The notes beneath the pieces were generated by a model. The model had not been told where the DNA came from, ran no database searches, and saw only the letters and a program-made list of their open reading frames with translations. A program made the translations under genes and the position numbers. This document shows positions 43,697 through 53,633 of a DNA stretch of 64,000 nucleotides, in pieces. The stretch lies in assembly GCA_021292165.1 (NCBI GenBank), contig CM037878.1:188789118-188853117 (forward strand), in the 5' to 3' direction. The stretch's first letter is position 1. Each line of letters starts with the position of its first letter. This stretch comes from Shinisaurus crocodilurus (Eukaryota > Chordata > Lepidosauria > Squamata > Shinisauridae).

Positions 43697-43704
43697 CAGC
43701 ATGA
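43165..43704 (+). CDS. Ser-rich gag-like ORF, C-terminally cut
   Basis: The frame codes 179 residues beginning MDPAPTTNPSTSPMKGSSM. It is rich in Ser, Pro, Arg and Thr, with ESMYLLMSEMWRDIQSLKG (about 41-59) as the only helix-like block, a basic stretch RTKRRRP (about 112-118, a possible nuclear signal) and an acidic DFEDGELPEDSKDESE end (about 153-168). No zinc knuckle is present. Similar Ser/Arg-rich proteins with an acidic DGEL-type patch occur as ORF1 of DIRS-like elements; this is recollection of family style, not a match. The frame enters the right direct repeat at its last codons and stops at the TGA of GCATGATTCC, so the natural C-terminus is gone. Not a host gene on present evidence. 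Confidence 0.4.
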   Translation: MDPAPTTNPSTSPMKGSSMLPDSPSRVIPVTNPVRQEGVPESMYLLMSEMWRDIQSLKGSRGRSPNRHSSEHASVSQPTVCQLRASPAGSSKSHRSASVLSKHASVSPTAASRTKRRRPSSDSDDGSRTASPARSQRTQYSSRTCTSAGASASDFEDGELPEDSKDESEAPPRGRLFAA

Positions 43705-43813
43705 TTCCTGAGTTGAAGTTGAGAATGCTGGAGTGGTGCTGCGTGGAGGAGACTCTGCTGTGTGTAGAAGGCCAGAGCTTCATTTAGCTGGCTAGCACAC
43801 AGACCAATCTCCT
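43697..43813 (+). repeat. 117-bp direct repeat, right copy
   Basis: Partner of 41,774-41,890; differs by AGAGCTTCA for AGGGCTTTA and CCAATC for CCATTC. It provides the stop codon of the gag-like ORF. Confidence 0.9.
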
Positions 43814-44125
43814 GTCTCTCCACTCAGTTCCATTACCCTCCACTGAAGATCTCACTGGTTCCAGTGACTCCTAGCCAGAATTCTTGGACATTAGATTACC
43901 CTGAGGGAGGACTTCATCAGAAACCCATTAGGCATTTCAAACTAGACTCAATAAAAAGGCACGCTGAGACAGTCTCCCTTGTTTGTGCACTTCATACTGT
44001 GCCCTCGCTCGCCTTTGTTTCAGACCTCATGATGATACATACAACCTCATGAAGCAACAGACCTCTTGATACATACAACCTGCAGTTACATTTACTTAAA
44101 AATGATTTGATAACCTATGTAGAAC
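43814..44125. other. Unrecognised flank, possibly continuation of the LTR-like sequence
   Basis: If the retroelement insertion and one 117-bp copy are removed, this follows directly on the LTR-like stretch. No motif settles its identity. Confidence 0.3.
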
Positions 44126-44297
44126 TACAGTATTTTTCCATGTATAAGACTATACTTTTTCCTAAAATTGTTAGACTAAAAATTGAGGGTCGTCTTATAC
44201 ACGGAAGTAAGCCGAGGAGAAAACCGCGCGGTTGTGAAACTGCCCAGTGGGGGGCGCCTTATACATGGGGGCGTCTTATACACGGAAAAATACGGTA
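44126..44297. mobile_element. Tc1/mariner-type MITE with TA target duplication
   Basis: Between two TA dinucleotides (44,126-44,127 and 44,296-44,297) lie inverted ends CAGTATTTTTCCATGTATAA and TTATACACGGAAAAATACGG. A second inner copy of CTTATACACGG at 44,193 and CTTATACATGG at 44,260 extends the symmetry. No transposase. Element about 168 bp. Confidence 0.85.
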
Positions 44298-44839
44298 TAT
44301 TATTTTGTTCCACTGAGCAATATATGTTATGTTGCAAAGTTAGTCAGTTATAAAGAATAATATCAATTTCAGATGTCACTTTGTTTTTTTTTAAATGTAA
44401 AGTACAAAAAATTGAGTACAAAAAGTACAAAACTGAGCTTGATAAGCAGCATTTTTGTTTTTTAATTCAGCACATTCAAATTAGTTAGAAAGGGGGGGTT
44501 ACCAACCTTTCATCAATAATGCCTCCTAAGTTGCCCTTTTGGGAAATTTGGCCTTGTTTACATTCTAAGAGAAGAACACAGTTGATCAGTGAAATTATTA
44601 CTGGAATGAAGCTAGGGACATTTTCAGTTCCTTCCCCCACCCACAGCCAACACATCTACTGATCACTAAATCTAATATTTGTATCAATGTAGCTGTTCCT
44701 CTCAGCTTGTCACATACATTATCTGCAAATATAGAAAAGAAAAACACCTTGTCAGGGGCGGGCGGCAGAGACTGCGACCTTTTCTATCTTTGCAGAGAAG
44801 AAAGATACTTTTGTCATGAAGAAAATGGCAAAACTAGAG
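44298..44839. other. No recognised feature
   Basis: AT-rich, chance frames. Confidence 0.4.
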
Positions 44840-45585
44840 CTCTACACAAGAGGCCTCTAAAAAGTTTTTCCACACTATTCATTGGCAGAGAAATTGGATG
44901 ACGAAATTCACCAACTTTCTCCAGGGGGAGGAGGAATTCTCCAGCATTTTCTCACACGTAGGGTTCACCATTGGCAAGGGGTATAGCACAACATCTTTCT
45001 TTTTTCCTTACCATTTTTGGTTTTTTGCACCGCCACTGCAAGTGGCAACAGCAGCAACTGTGTTGGCAGCCTGGCCCCAATTTTGCAGCCTCCACAGTGC
45101 CCCATTCTTAATGTTCTTCCAGGGCAGTGTGTGCGCGTGTGGAGCGGGGGGGGGGGGGAGGCAGCCACCACTCAAAAAAATGGTGAAGAAAAATTGGAGA
45201 AAATTCTACTAAGGGGCCTTTTATTTCTAGGGGGTAAGAATACAAAAATCCTGGAACTTTTCTGGAAAAAAATATCTTCTGAATGTTTTTGGCTCAGCTC
45301 CAGTTGTCATTCTTCAGGATTCAACAACCTCCCTGGGATCTTTCCAATGTAAAATGTCTGAGGGGTGATTGTGGATACATCTTGTCTCTATTGCAGATGC
45401 TTCTAATACTGCCACTTCCCCCAAAGCCTTGTAGCAGGTGGGAAAGGGGCAGCGAAGCTAGTGCTGTGCCCAAAATCTGCCCTCCAATTTCCTGTAAGTT
45501 TTCTTCCCCCATGAAAAGAGTTTCCATTGTTCTGCCTGATTCTCAGGGCATTTTATAATTTATTTTGAATTTCTTTTGGTGGTGG
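44840..45585 (+). repeat. Interspersed repeat family R3, copy 2
   Basis: Same landmarks as 1,235-1,745 and 57,945-59,470: GAGGCCTCTAAAAAG, ACTTTCTCCAGGGGGAGGAG, GCAACAGCAGCAACTGTG, GGGGCCTTTTATTTCTAGG, GGCTCAGCTCCAGTTGTCAT and TTTCCTGTAAGTTTTCTTCC. A G13 run interrupts it at 45,146-45,158. This is the longest uninterrupted copy and the best reference for the family here. Confidence 0.7.
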
Positions 45586-45586
45586 T

Positions 45587-45838
45587 TTTATTTATTCTTT
45601 ATTCATTTATTCATTATATTTATACCCCGCCTTTTTTCCTGCAAGGAACCCAAGGCGGCTTACATAATCCTCCTTCTCCTCTCCACTTTATCCTCACAGC
45701 AACCCTGTGAGGTAGGTTAGGCTGAGAGGCAGTGACTGGCCCAAAGTCACCCAGTGAGTTTCATGGCCGAGCGGGGACTAGAACCCGGGTCTCCCAAGTC
45801 CCAGTCCAACACTCTCACCACTACAAGGTGGCTGAGGG
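45587..45838 (-). mobile_element. Full-length Sauria-type tRNA SINE, minus strand
   Basis: On the minus strand the order is TAGTGGTGAGAG (A-box region, 45,813-45,823), GGTTCTAGTCC (B box, 45,775-45,785), GCCATGAAACTCACTGGGTG, GTGACTTTGGGCCAGTC, CTCACAGGGTTGCTG, GGTTCCTTGCAGG and the tail TATAAATATAATGAATAAAT. It is about 250 bp and uninterrupted, the cleanest SINE in the window. Same tail subfamily as the 22,276 copy. Confidence 0.92.
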
Positions 45839-46027
45839 CACTGTTTGTGTCTGTCTCTCTGTCTGTCTTTCTATTATTACATGTCTCTCCATTGCTCGGC
45901 AGCCTCCCAGGCTGCCTGCACTATCTGATCTGAAAAAGCCCTGTGAGAGGAATTACCTCATGATGTCTTCCCCGGGCTTTAATTCAAGTGTGGAAAGCTA
46001 AGAGACTACAGATTGCTGGAGAGATGA

Positions 46028-46360
46028 TTGCAGGGATGTACGAGAATTTTGTTTTTGTTTCGAAACCATGAGAGTATGCCCCGTTTATAGCCCCAAATGT
46101 GAGCGCGAGCACGTGTCTGTCGAAAATTTTTCACAAATTGTCAAACACGTTCTCGCATTTGTCTCATTCCTCATTCTCAGTTTGATTTGTGCAAATTTCC
46201 TAATTTGCGCAAATTCTCTAATTTGTGACCAATTCCCTCAGTAGACTGAATCAGCCTCGCTTCAACCTATGGAGGAAATTTTCACAAAGTGAGCAGTGAT
46301 CGCAAATGGGAATGGCAGAAATTCAAAGGGGAAGAAAATTTCAGAAAAATTTTCATGGGT
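46028..46360. repeat. AT-rich AGGGATGTGC-family repeat, copy 6
   Basis: Head GCAGGGATGTACGAGAATTTTG, then GTCTGTCGAAAATTTTTCAC, TTTGTGCAAATTTCC / TTTGCGCAAATTC tandem units and a GAAATTTTCACAAA end. The body differs from copies 1 and 4, so it may be a sister family sharing the ends. Confidence 0.45.
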
Positions 46361-47469
46361 TGGGTTTGGGGTTCTTGTGCTTAATTTACTTATGAGATGG
46401 CCAAGGAGGGTGCATTATTGTCCTTTCTTTCATTGTGCAATATAGTGTCCTTAATCTAGTTTGCAAAATACTATTTTCACAAACCCCTTAAGACAAGGAA
46501 GCAAGCCTGAAAGAGTTAATGGCCAGTGGTACAGTTTCCAGGATAATGCTCAATTTGTTTTGTTCAGTGAGTACCCCTGAGTTTGCCAACCTGCATATTG
46601 GTTAGCCTCAGACTGGACTACAGCAGCATGTGTGAGCAAAAGCTCTCACAGTTGGTTTCAAGTGTTGCTATGGTAATAGAAAAAATGAAAAGATTTCAGG
46701 GACCTGAATAAAAGCTCCTTAAAATGATCAGCTAATAATTTGCTTTCTGTCCTAGTGGCAGTTTGTGGCCTTTATTCCTTGATGTATTTCATATCTTCTG
46801 AATGGATTGATAATAATTGCATTTTTCTTACCTGTACTTCTTTGTTTGATGAATAACTTCATAGCCAGACAAGGTTGAATGGGTGATATTTCAAGGGTAG
46901 TTTATATTAAGTGGGCAAATAAGTCTCTAATGTGTTATAGAAGGGTTCTCAGCACTCTTGGGGAACTACAATTCTCAGGGATCCTTAGGAGTGCAGATCA
47001 CATAATAAACCCAGTTTACATTTATTCATCAGATGTGTCCTAAGCATAATTTGCCCTGGTAAAATGCCAAACCTCATATAATCAATCTAACTTTGATACG
47101 ACTGCACCACAATAAAACTAGAATAGTGCAATCATGAATCTATGGAGGCAAGTCCTAAATTTAAGAGACAAATCTAATTTACCTCAAACCATAAACCATA
47201 AGCTTGCATCCATAGACATGTCTGCTGAAGGACCTCATTTCAGTGGACATTGTGTAGTCTGTCACTGAAGACACCACACAGGAATTTAAACCATTTGGAA
47301 AAGCTTTTTCTATCCCAAATAACCCTGGAAGTAGAGATATGAAATACCTTTCTCCATTTATCTTTCCATTTTGTGCAGTGCATTTGAGCATTGTTTTGAC
47401 AGGCAAACAAACATATTAAATGATCAAAATTATTATTAACATTAATTTTCAATACTTAATACAAGCATG
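46361..47469. other. Unrecognised; 46,440-46,880 looks like conserved non-coding DNA
   Basis: Non-repetitive AT-rich sequence, no frame with known motifs. TCAGCTAATAATTTGC and ATAATTGCATTTTTC are enhancer-like words only. Confidence 0.3.
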
Positions 47470-48346
47470 ATCAGGGCCGGTGCTACCATTAGGCCAACTA
47501 GGCAGCTGCCTAGGGCACAGGGCTAAAGAGGGTGAAATTGGGGGAGAGGTTTTCAAGGAGAAGACTTCAGTGCTGATTGATACATTCAAGCAGCCACATC
47601 AGTGCAACTTAAAACACAAGTGCACAAAGGTCAAGCTACATGGCAAGTCATTTGGGTGAGTAGCACCACATGTAATGTTTTCTTATGTTTAATATTTTTC
47701 ACTTCTGTTGTAAGCCACTCCAAGTACATCTATGCATTAAATAGATGGATGGACAGGTAGCTTGGTAGATTTTTAAAAATTGAAGAAAGATGCATTTGAT
47801 GAGCAATTTGTAGATGGAGAAGGATTATCATGCTCAGGACCAGTGCAAGGCAGTTTGGTGCCCTAGGCAAGATCAGATATTTAGCGCCCCCCGCTCCCAC
47901 TTGAGAGCGCTGTATTTTTTTTCAAGGCATTTCTGGCACCCAGCGCTCTCAAGTGGGAAAGGGGGGCGCTAAATATCTGATCTTGCCTAGGGCACCAAAC
48001 TGCCTTGCACTGGTCCTGAGCATGATAATCCTTCTCCATCTACAAATTGCTGTTAAAGACATGTAGCTTGGGTCATCCCATCAAATGCATCTTTCTTCAA
48101 TTTTTAAAAATCTACCAAGCTACCTGTCCATCCATCTATTTAATGCATAGATGTACTTGGAGTGGCTTACAACAGAAGTGAAAAATATTAAACATAAGAA
48201 AACATTACATGTGGTGCTACTCACCCAAATGACTTGCCATGTAGCTTGACCTTTGTGCACTTGTGTTTTAAGTTGCACTGATGTGGCTGCTTGAATGTAT
48301 CAATCAGCACTGAAGTCTTCTCCTTGAAAACCTCTCCCCCAATTTC
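47470..48346. repeat. Large near-identical inverted repeat, 0.38-0.41 kb arms
   Basis: Left arm 47,534-47,912 and right arm 47,941-48,346 are complementary along their whole length, with a 28-bp loop at 47,913-47,940. By eye the arms differ by two substitutions near the centre (CCCGCTCCCAC against CCCTTTCCCAC) and by one 27-bp block (48,052-48,078) present only in the right arm. The inner 90 bp of each arm (AGGACCAGTGCAAGGCAG, GGTGCCCTAGGCAAGATC) looks like an older palindromic MITE. A half MITE (GGGCCGGTGCTACCATTAGG) lies just left of the left arm. Confidence 0.95.
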
Positions 48347-51019
48347 ATAATTAGTTGGCTCATTGGTCAAAACCCATGTGTTCATAATACTCACCTTTGT
48401 AACAAACTTGAATGGCTATTTTACAAATTTATTATTCATTTTAGAATATATCGTGTGCTTTCGAGCATGCACAACCTGCACCTAAACTATGGCATTTCTG
48501 TGCATGTGCTGACTGAGTTGGTTGGTTTAACTCTCTTTTTTGGAAGGAAATGTGATGATGTCACTCGGCAGTGCCATGGTCCTTGCTCCATATACAGATC
48601 GGTGAGAGTGAGTAAATATTACATAGGATGGCCACATGGAAACAATCAGTAAGGGAGGGGTACATAATGTGGTGACTCATGACATCATGATGCATTAAGT
48701 GATTACAAATGACAGCTCCCAAGATGCGGCTTGATATTATGTGTGTGCCAAAAATTCAAATACACAGAATGAGATCTCGAATTAAAGGAGAACTCTCATC
48801 CAAGATTGCACAGATGAATTCGTTACTTTGTGAGGAAATAATGAATTCATTTGAGGAAAGTTCACCCATCACTACCAAAACAAACTTCTTTCAAGAAGGC
48901 TTTGCTACATGGGAACTCCACCCATCCTGCTGCCTAGTTATTATCTTTCTTTAATTCTCGCCTGCTCCAAATCCTTTCTCTTCCTTTATGAAACCCTGGC
49001 CTTTCCCTCTACCACTAAATCCAATCCAATGTGCAAAGACCTTTTAGCTAAAGATAAGGATAAAATATTTTAAATAAATAAATATAATAAACAATAATTT
49101 ATGCGTGGTTTACTGAGTTGAGCATAACTTAAGTCAGGGATGGGCAAAAGGTAGATCTGAATCTACTGGTAGATCTCTGGATGATTTGTACTAGATTGGC
49201 AAGGATTTCTGACTCCCAATTGACTCTGCCCTGCCCTAAATTATACCAGAGAATTGAAGAATATTTGGGGTAATGAGGAGTGGATTTTTGTGTGTGAGGA
49301 CTATGAGCTCCATTCAGTTCTGGTACGCTAAACAAATTCTTTGGTTCCGAGTTCTTTAATTCTAAGTATATGTCTTTCGTACCAGCCTTCCTCCAGTTGG
49401 TGGATCTTGGAGTTCTATTAAAAAACAAAAAACAAAGTAAATCCTGCAAGCCTAAAGTCTACCCAGCCCCAGTTTAAATAAATGGGACATAGCAGTAACA
49501 GAAGTACTCCCCAAGACATACACACTTGCAGATTTGGTAGTTCAAATAAGAAGGCAATGAAAATTGTTTTAAACAAAAGTCAATGCCATGAAGTGAATGC
49601 AGAAGCAGATAAGGTGGTGGTGATGGTGGTGGAACACTGTCCCTTAGGAAAGAAAGGGAGACAGACAAATAGTAGCTGAGAAGCTGAAGAGTCATTATTA
49701 GGTAACAAGGAGCCATGCCATCTTTTACTGACACTGTGTCTTAAGAAAAATTAATCGACGGTTGTGACTTACTGGTTGATGTCCTACTGACTACTATATA
49801 GCAAATCTGAAAGGTGACGTACTTTGAAATCATTTTAATTTTGCAAAGGGTTTTGCTACAGGGCATAGTTACAGAAGTCATTAAAAACATGATTAATGAT
49901 TAGAAGAAAAGAACTCCAAGACCTCCAGAAATGGGCATTTTTGTTTTGTTTTGTTTTAACACAGGCACAAGTAGCATTCCGCACAAAGTGGAAATGGCAT
50001 TGTCTCCTCTAGAACTGTGTTTCCCTCCCCCAGAAAATTATGGAGCATAGTTATCGCTTCCCTTCCCCCAGCAAAGCATTTATTCAGTTGCCTTGCTGGC
50101 TGGCTGTACATTTCATGGAAACAAACAAAATAGGCAACACGGGGTATTACTTCATGAAGGGCTAAATAATAGAAAATCAGTCCCCAATTAGACTGACATG
50201 GGGTTGCCTGGGGATAATTTTGTGATGCATAAAATCAGTAAACACTACAAAAGAGGCTGACTAACTCTATGGAAAGCAAAGCATTTAGGTTCTCTATCAC
50301 AATCACCCACTTATTGCTGGCCTGTTGCTTTTAAACTTGTTGCTTTTAAACTTGTTGTCTGGATATTTGAAAAATTAGGCTTTTTTAAGTGTAGAAGATA
50401 AAGACTGTGATTTTTGCAAAATTGTTTGACACTAGCCACTTGCTTTCATCAGACTCTTTTTAAGCCAAAGAGGGAATTACAGGAAATTTGCAAAAGATCA
50501 AGAGTTAAATGTGCTTCAGATCCTTATTAATATGCACATATGATTTATTCCTAAAAATTATTTGATTATTATGATTTCTGTAAAACATACCTGCAGCTTA
50601 AAAATAAGCCCTGCAAAGTGTCCATTAAATATGTCACTGGTGACAAAAGAATTATTTGTATTAGTATTGAGTGTTCTGATATCCTAGCAAGTACAGATTA
50701 TAAATTATAGTTATGGTTTATGCTCTAGAATGTGGCTTCTGTTCTCTATTACCTTGTCAACTTGATTTTTCCTCTACTCAGCTTCAGACCAAATGAGTAT
50801 ATACCTTCCCAACTGCTCTATCCATATCTTTTGCAAGATGAAGAAGTAGGATCTACTAGTGTATACATGTTTATGCTGCGATAAACTATCACAGTCTTTA
50901 AGATACTGCAGGATTTTTGGTCAGATTTTCAAGATTGGTTTTCTGATGTTTCAGTGACTTTCTAAAAGACACACTTCTTACACACACACCCTTACTGCTC
51001 AGAAGCTCCCAAACTCAGA
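48347..51019. other. Long stretch without recognised genes
   Basis: Contains a short repeat-like end at 49,135-49,200 (CAGGGATGGGCAAAAGG, with AGATCT words) and T-rich tracts. 50,100-50,400 has conserved-type texture, with a direct duplication TTGCTTTTAAACTTG at about 50,327 and 50,341. No exon with recognisable protein content. Confidence 0.4.
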
Positions 51020-51420
51020 GGCTTCTGAGATTCCTATGCCCTGCAGGGCTGATCTTTGCCTCCCGGTCCTCCAATCTCTGTCTGTATTTTTGCTAGACTG
51101 GCTTTTCAGCCCATTTAGCCAGGGCCCTTTGGATGGGGAGGGATGGAGACTGGAGGAGGATCAGGATAAATCTCCGGTCTCCTCCCCTCCCCACACACCG
51201 GAACACCCCCTTTCCTCTCTCTCTGAGGTCAATTTTCAGACCTTGGAGAGGTGGCCAGTGCAGTTCTCTTCCATGGCAGCTGTGAGGGGTTGGGTTGGGT
51301 TGGGGGCAGGGGGCAGATCTCTGACTTCCCCTTCTGAGGTTGGAGCGCTGTCTCCGACCGCAGAAGGGTTTTTCTGAGCCATCCTGTGGTCCCTGGGATG
51401 CTTGACCAGAGTCATAGGAT
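51020..51420 (+). repeat. Repeat related to 62,300-62,590
   Basis: Both carry CCCCTTCTGAGGTTRGAGC, TCTCYGACC, a GTTTTTC/GATCTTTCC step and TCCCTGGGA...CATAGGATTGC in that order. The 113-aa frame here is therefore repeat-derived. Confidence 0.5.
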
Positions 51421-51559
51421 TGCTTTTTAAAATTTCCTGTGTTGCACAGTGTCATTGTATTGACACATGCTAGGAATATTCAAATATTAAATAACCCACC
51501 CCCTCAAAAACTCCATGGCAATTATTTTCTATTGTGGGGGCAGCCATGTAACTTCTAGA

Positions 51560-51860
51560 TAGGGGGGCTACTTGTGCATTGTCCCAAAAGAGGACACCAA
51601 TCTGCATAACATTTGCATATCTAAATTTATGTCTGTAGGTACAAATTTAGAAATAGTTTCTATATAGAAATACAATACATCTCACCCTAGTGGAGAAGGC
51701 TGAGTAGGCGACCTGTGTGTCTGCTTATTCTGCTGTCCAGGTGCTCACTGTTGATGGGCAACTTCAATGCCCCTGTTTGTCCTTCTTTATGTTTAAACTT
51801 TACAGCCCTTCAAATAGAGGACACCTTCAAATAGAGGACTGGCCTCTGCCAGCTCTCTTA
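51560..51860 (+). repeat. GAGGAC-rich interspersed repeat, copy 2
   Basis: Matches 40,230-40,655: AACATTTGCATATCTAAATT, AATACAATACATCTCACC, TCTGCTGTCCAGGTGCTCAC, CAAATAGAGGACACCTTCAA. Left part shows GGGGGGCTACTTGTGC, then AAAGAGGACACCAA. Confidence 0.65.
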
Positions 51861-51879
51861 CTTTATTAACTTGTTCAGC

Positions 51880-52038
51880 TATTTGCTATTTTAAATTGGT
51901 TTTAAATTTGGTTTTAAACTTTTGTAAGGAAATTGTATGTTTTTATTGTTATCTGTATTTTATTATGTGTATTATTTTTCATATGAATTGTTGTAAACCG
52001 CGCAGAGAGCTTCACCTATAGGGCGGTATTGAAATAAA

Positions 52039-52045
<7 letters not shown>
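51880..52045 (+). mobile_element. L2-type LINE 3' end, second subfamily
   Basis: T-rich UTR followed by AAACCGCGCAGAGAGCTTCA and GGGCGGTATTGAAATAAAA, then an (ATT)n run at 52,037-52,080. Same layout as 35,441-35,870. Confidence 0.7.
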
Positions 52046-52080
<35 letters not shown>

Positions 52081-52081
<1 letters not shown>

Positions 52082-52200
52082 CTGTTTTAATGTATTTTAT
52101 CCTGTTTTTATCTTATGTACATCGCCCAGGGTGGCTGGTTTGCCGGCCAGATGGGCGATAAATAAATGCAAATAATAAATAATAATAAATAAATAAATAT
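52081..52200 (+). mobile_element. L2-type LINE 3' end, first subfamily
   Basis: ATCGCCCAGGGTGGCTGG and GCCGGCCAGATGGGCGATAA then AATAAATG repeats. Same tail as 9,535-10,485. Confidence 0.75.
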
Positions 52201-52240
52201 TATTATTATTGATATCATCATCATCATCATCATCATCATG
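52201..52240 (+). repeat. (ATT)n / (ATC)n trinucleotide repeats
   Basis: TTATTATTATTG then GATATCATCATC units ending at ATGGATGG. The nearby (ATT)n at 52,037-52,080 is longer. Confidence 0.9.
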
Positions 52241-52915
52241 GATGGAAATATCAGTCTGTTTCTAGTCTTCATCAAGTTTGCATGTGTTCATACACATTTC
52301 CATTTTATCCCATTTCTGCATTATATCTGCAAATTTTAAAAATCTGAATTTTAAAAATTCATATTTAAATACATATTTTTGAATGTATTTTCTCACAAAT
52401 GTTATCCTGAAATGTGCATTTTAGTAAATGTTTTGACCTGAGAATGGCACACAGCATAATTTGAACAAAGTGCAAGATCTGAATGATTATGTTCCTATTC
52501 ACAATAGTCTTCCTTTCTCCCACATTTGAGGTTTTATCAGTCTCAAATTCTTTCTATCCTGAATATGAAGATCTTTTCCAATTTTGGCAATTTCTTATCT
52601 AAACAAACTGAAATGAAATCTTTACCCATCTGCATCAGCCAAATTCAATAGATCCAGCTATTCCCAGCATGGAAAGGACAGTGTTATACCTGCCTGCCAT
52701 ATAGCTGTTAAATATGAGGACCCTGTCGGAAAACCCAGACTTTTAAGAGCTAAGCACTCAAAGCCCTGGGCCCAGATGGACGAATCTGTTAGTTCTGGTT
52801 TCTCCCACATTCATATCTTTTACATCTCAAGAACTTTTTGTCCTGAATATGGAGAACTCTGTGAATTTCGTAAATTCTTATAAACCGAACTGAAATGAAA
52901 TTCTCACCCATCCCT
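52241..52915. repeat. AT-rich AGGGATGTGC-family repeats, two partial copies
   Basis: First copy about 52,245-52,640 (CATATTTAAATACATATTTT units, TGAAATGAAATCTTTACCC end). Second about 52,770-52,915 (GGACGAATCTGTTAGTTCTG, ATGGAGAACTCTGTG, GAAATGAAATTCTCACCC end). They resemble 19,345-19,720. Confidence 0.45.
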
Positions 52916-53413
52916 CACTACACATTAGTCTGGGAGGTACAGATCGAGTCACATCAGAATACACAAATATCAAATTCCTCAAGCTTCACTATTATTAACA
53001 TATGATGGTTGCAGTTATCACTACCACTTCTAGGCGTTGGTGCTCTTAACATTTATAACAGCCACTAGTTCTCTCCACAGAAGGCTTTTTGTATTACAAA
53101 GTGTCTACTAGTACTACTACTTATATAGTAGTATACTACTTTAATCACCAAGTGAATGAGTTTTCTAATCTACTTTTTGACATTTACCTTCAGGAAGTGT
53201 AATCCATGCTGCTTACCATCCACAAATTAACTTTTCATTTGAAGAGCTTTTTAAATCCAGTTTTTTAATCCAGTTAAATGATGACGATGATTTAAAATAT
53301 ATGGGAATATGGGGATAGTTCAGGAGAGAATTTGACTACCCCAAAGTCAAATTTCTTATTTTTATGGCTGTGTGGAATACAGCCTTGTTTCTCCCTCATA
53401 AATTATAGTAATT
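52916..53413. other. No recognised feature
   Basis: AT-rich; a TAGTA-rich patch lies at 53,105-53,143. Confidence 0.4.
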
Positions 53414-53633
53414 GAGATGGTTCAGTTGGATCATTGGCCTGTGGCTCATGCTGGCTCAGCTTGTCTGAGTGTGGAAAGCTAAGCAGGGTCAGGCCTGGTT
53501 ATTACTTGGATTTGGAGACTCCTCCTCTAGTTTCCTGCATCGAGCAGGGGGTTGTACTCGATAGCCTTGTAGGCTCCTTCCAGCTCTATGATCTATGAAA
53601 TCTATGAAATCTGTGATGGAGATGGTTCTGTTG
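53414..53633 (+). mobile_element. 5S rRNA-derived SINE with CR1-like tail, copy 2, with TSD
   Basis: The element is 53,429-53,618 (190 bp). Flanks GAGATGGTTCAGTTG (53,414-53,428) and GAGATGGTTCTGTTG (53,619-53,633) are a 15-bp target duplication with one substitution. The head aligns with 5S rRNA from about its first bases (TTGGCC for ACGGCC) through TTGTCTGAG, AGCTAAGCAGGGTC, GCCTGGTTATTACTTGGAT and GGAGAC. The tail, from CCTCCTCTAG, is CR1-like: GCAGGGGGTTGTACTCGATA, CCTTCCAGCTCTATGATC, then TATGAAATC repeats. Polymerase III transcription from the internal 5S promoter and CR1-encoded retrotransposition are inferred from the parts. Confidence 0.92.

Noticed and set aside
43443..43823. 126- and 100-aa minus frames under the gag-like ORF
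   Set aside because: Shadow frames of a Ser-rich, GC-rich plus-strand ORF.
51036..51377. 113-aa plus frame and 120-aa minus frame
   Set aside because: The DNA is shared with 62,300-62,590 as a repeat and the frame is not kept there.
53429..53520. Possible functional 5S rRNA gene
   Set aside because: The C-box end of 5S rRNA is replaced by the CR1-like tail, the 5' half is diverged and the unit carries a retroposition target duplication.
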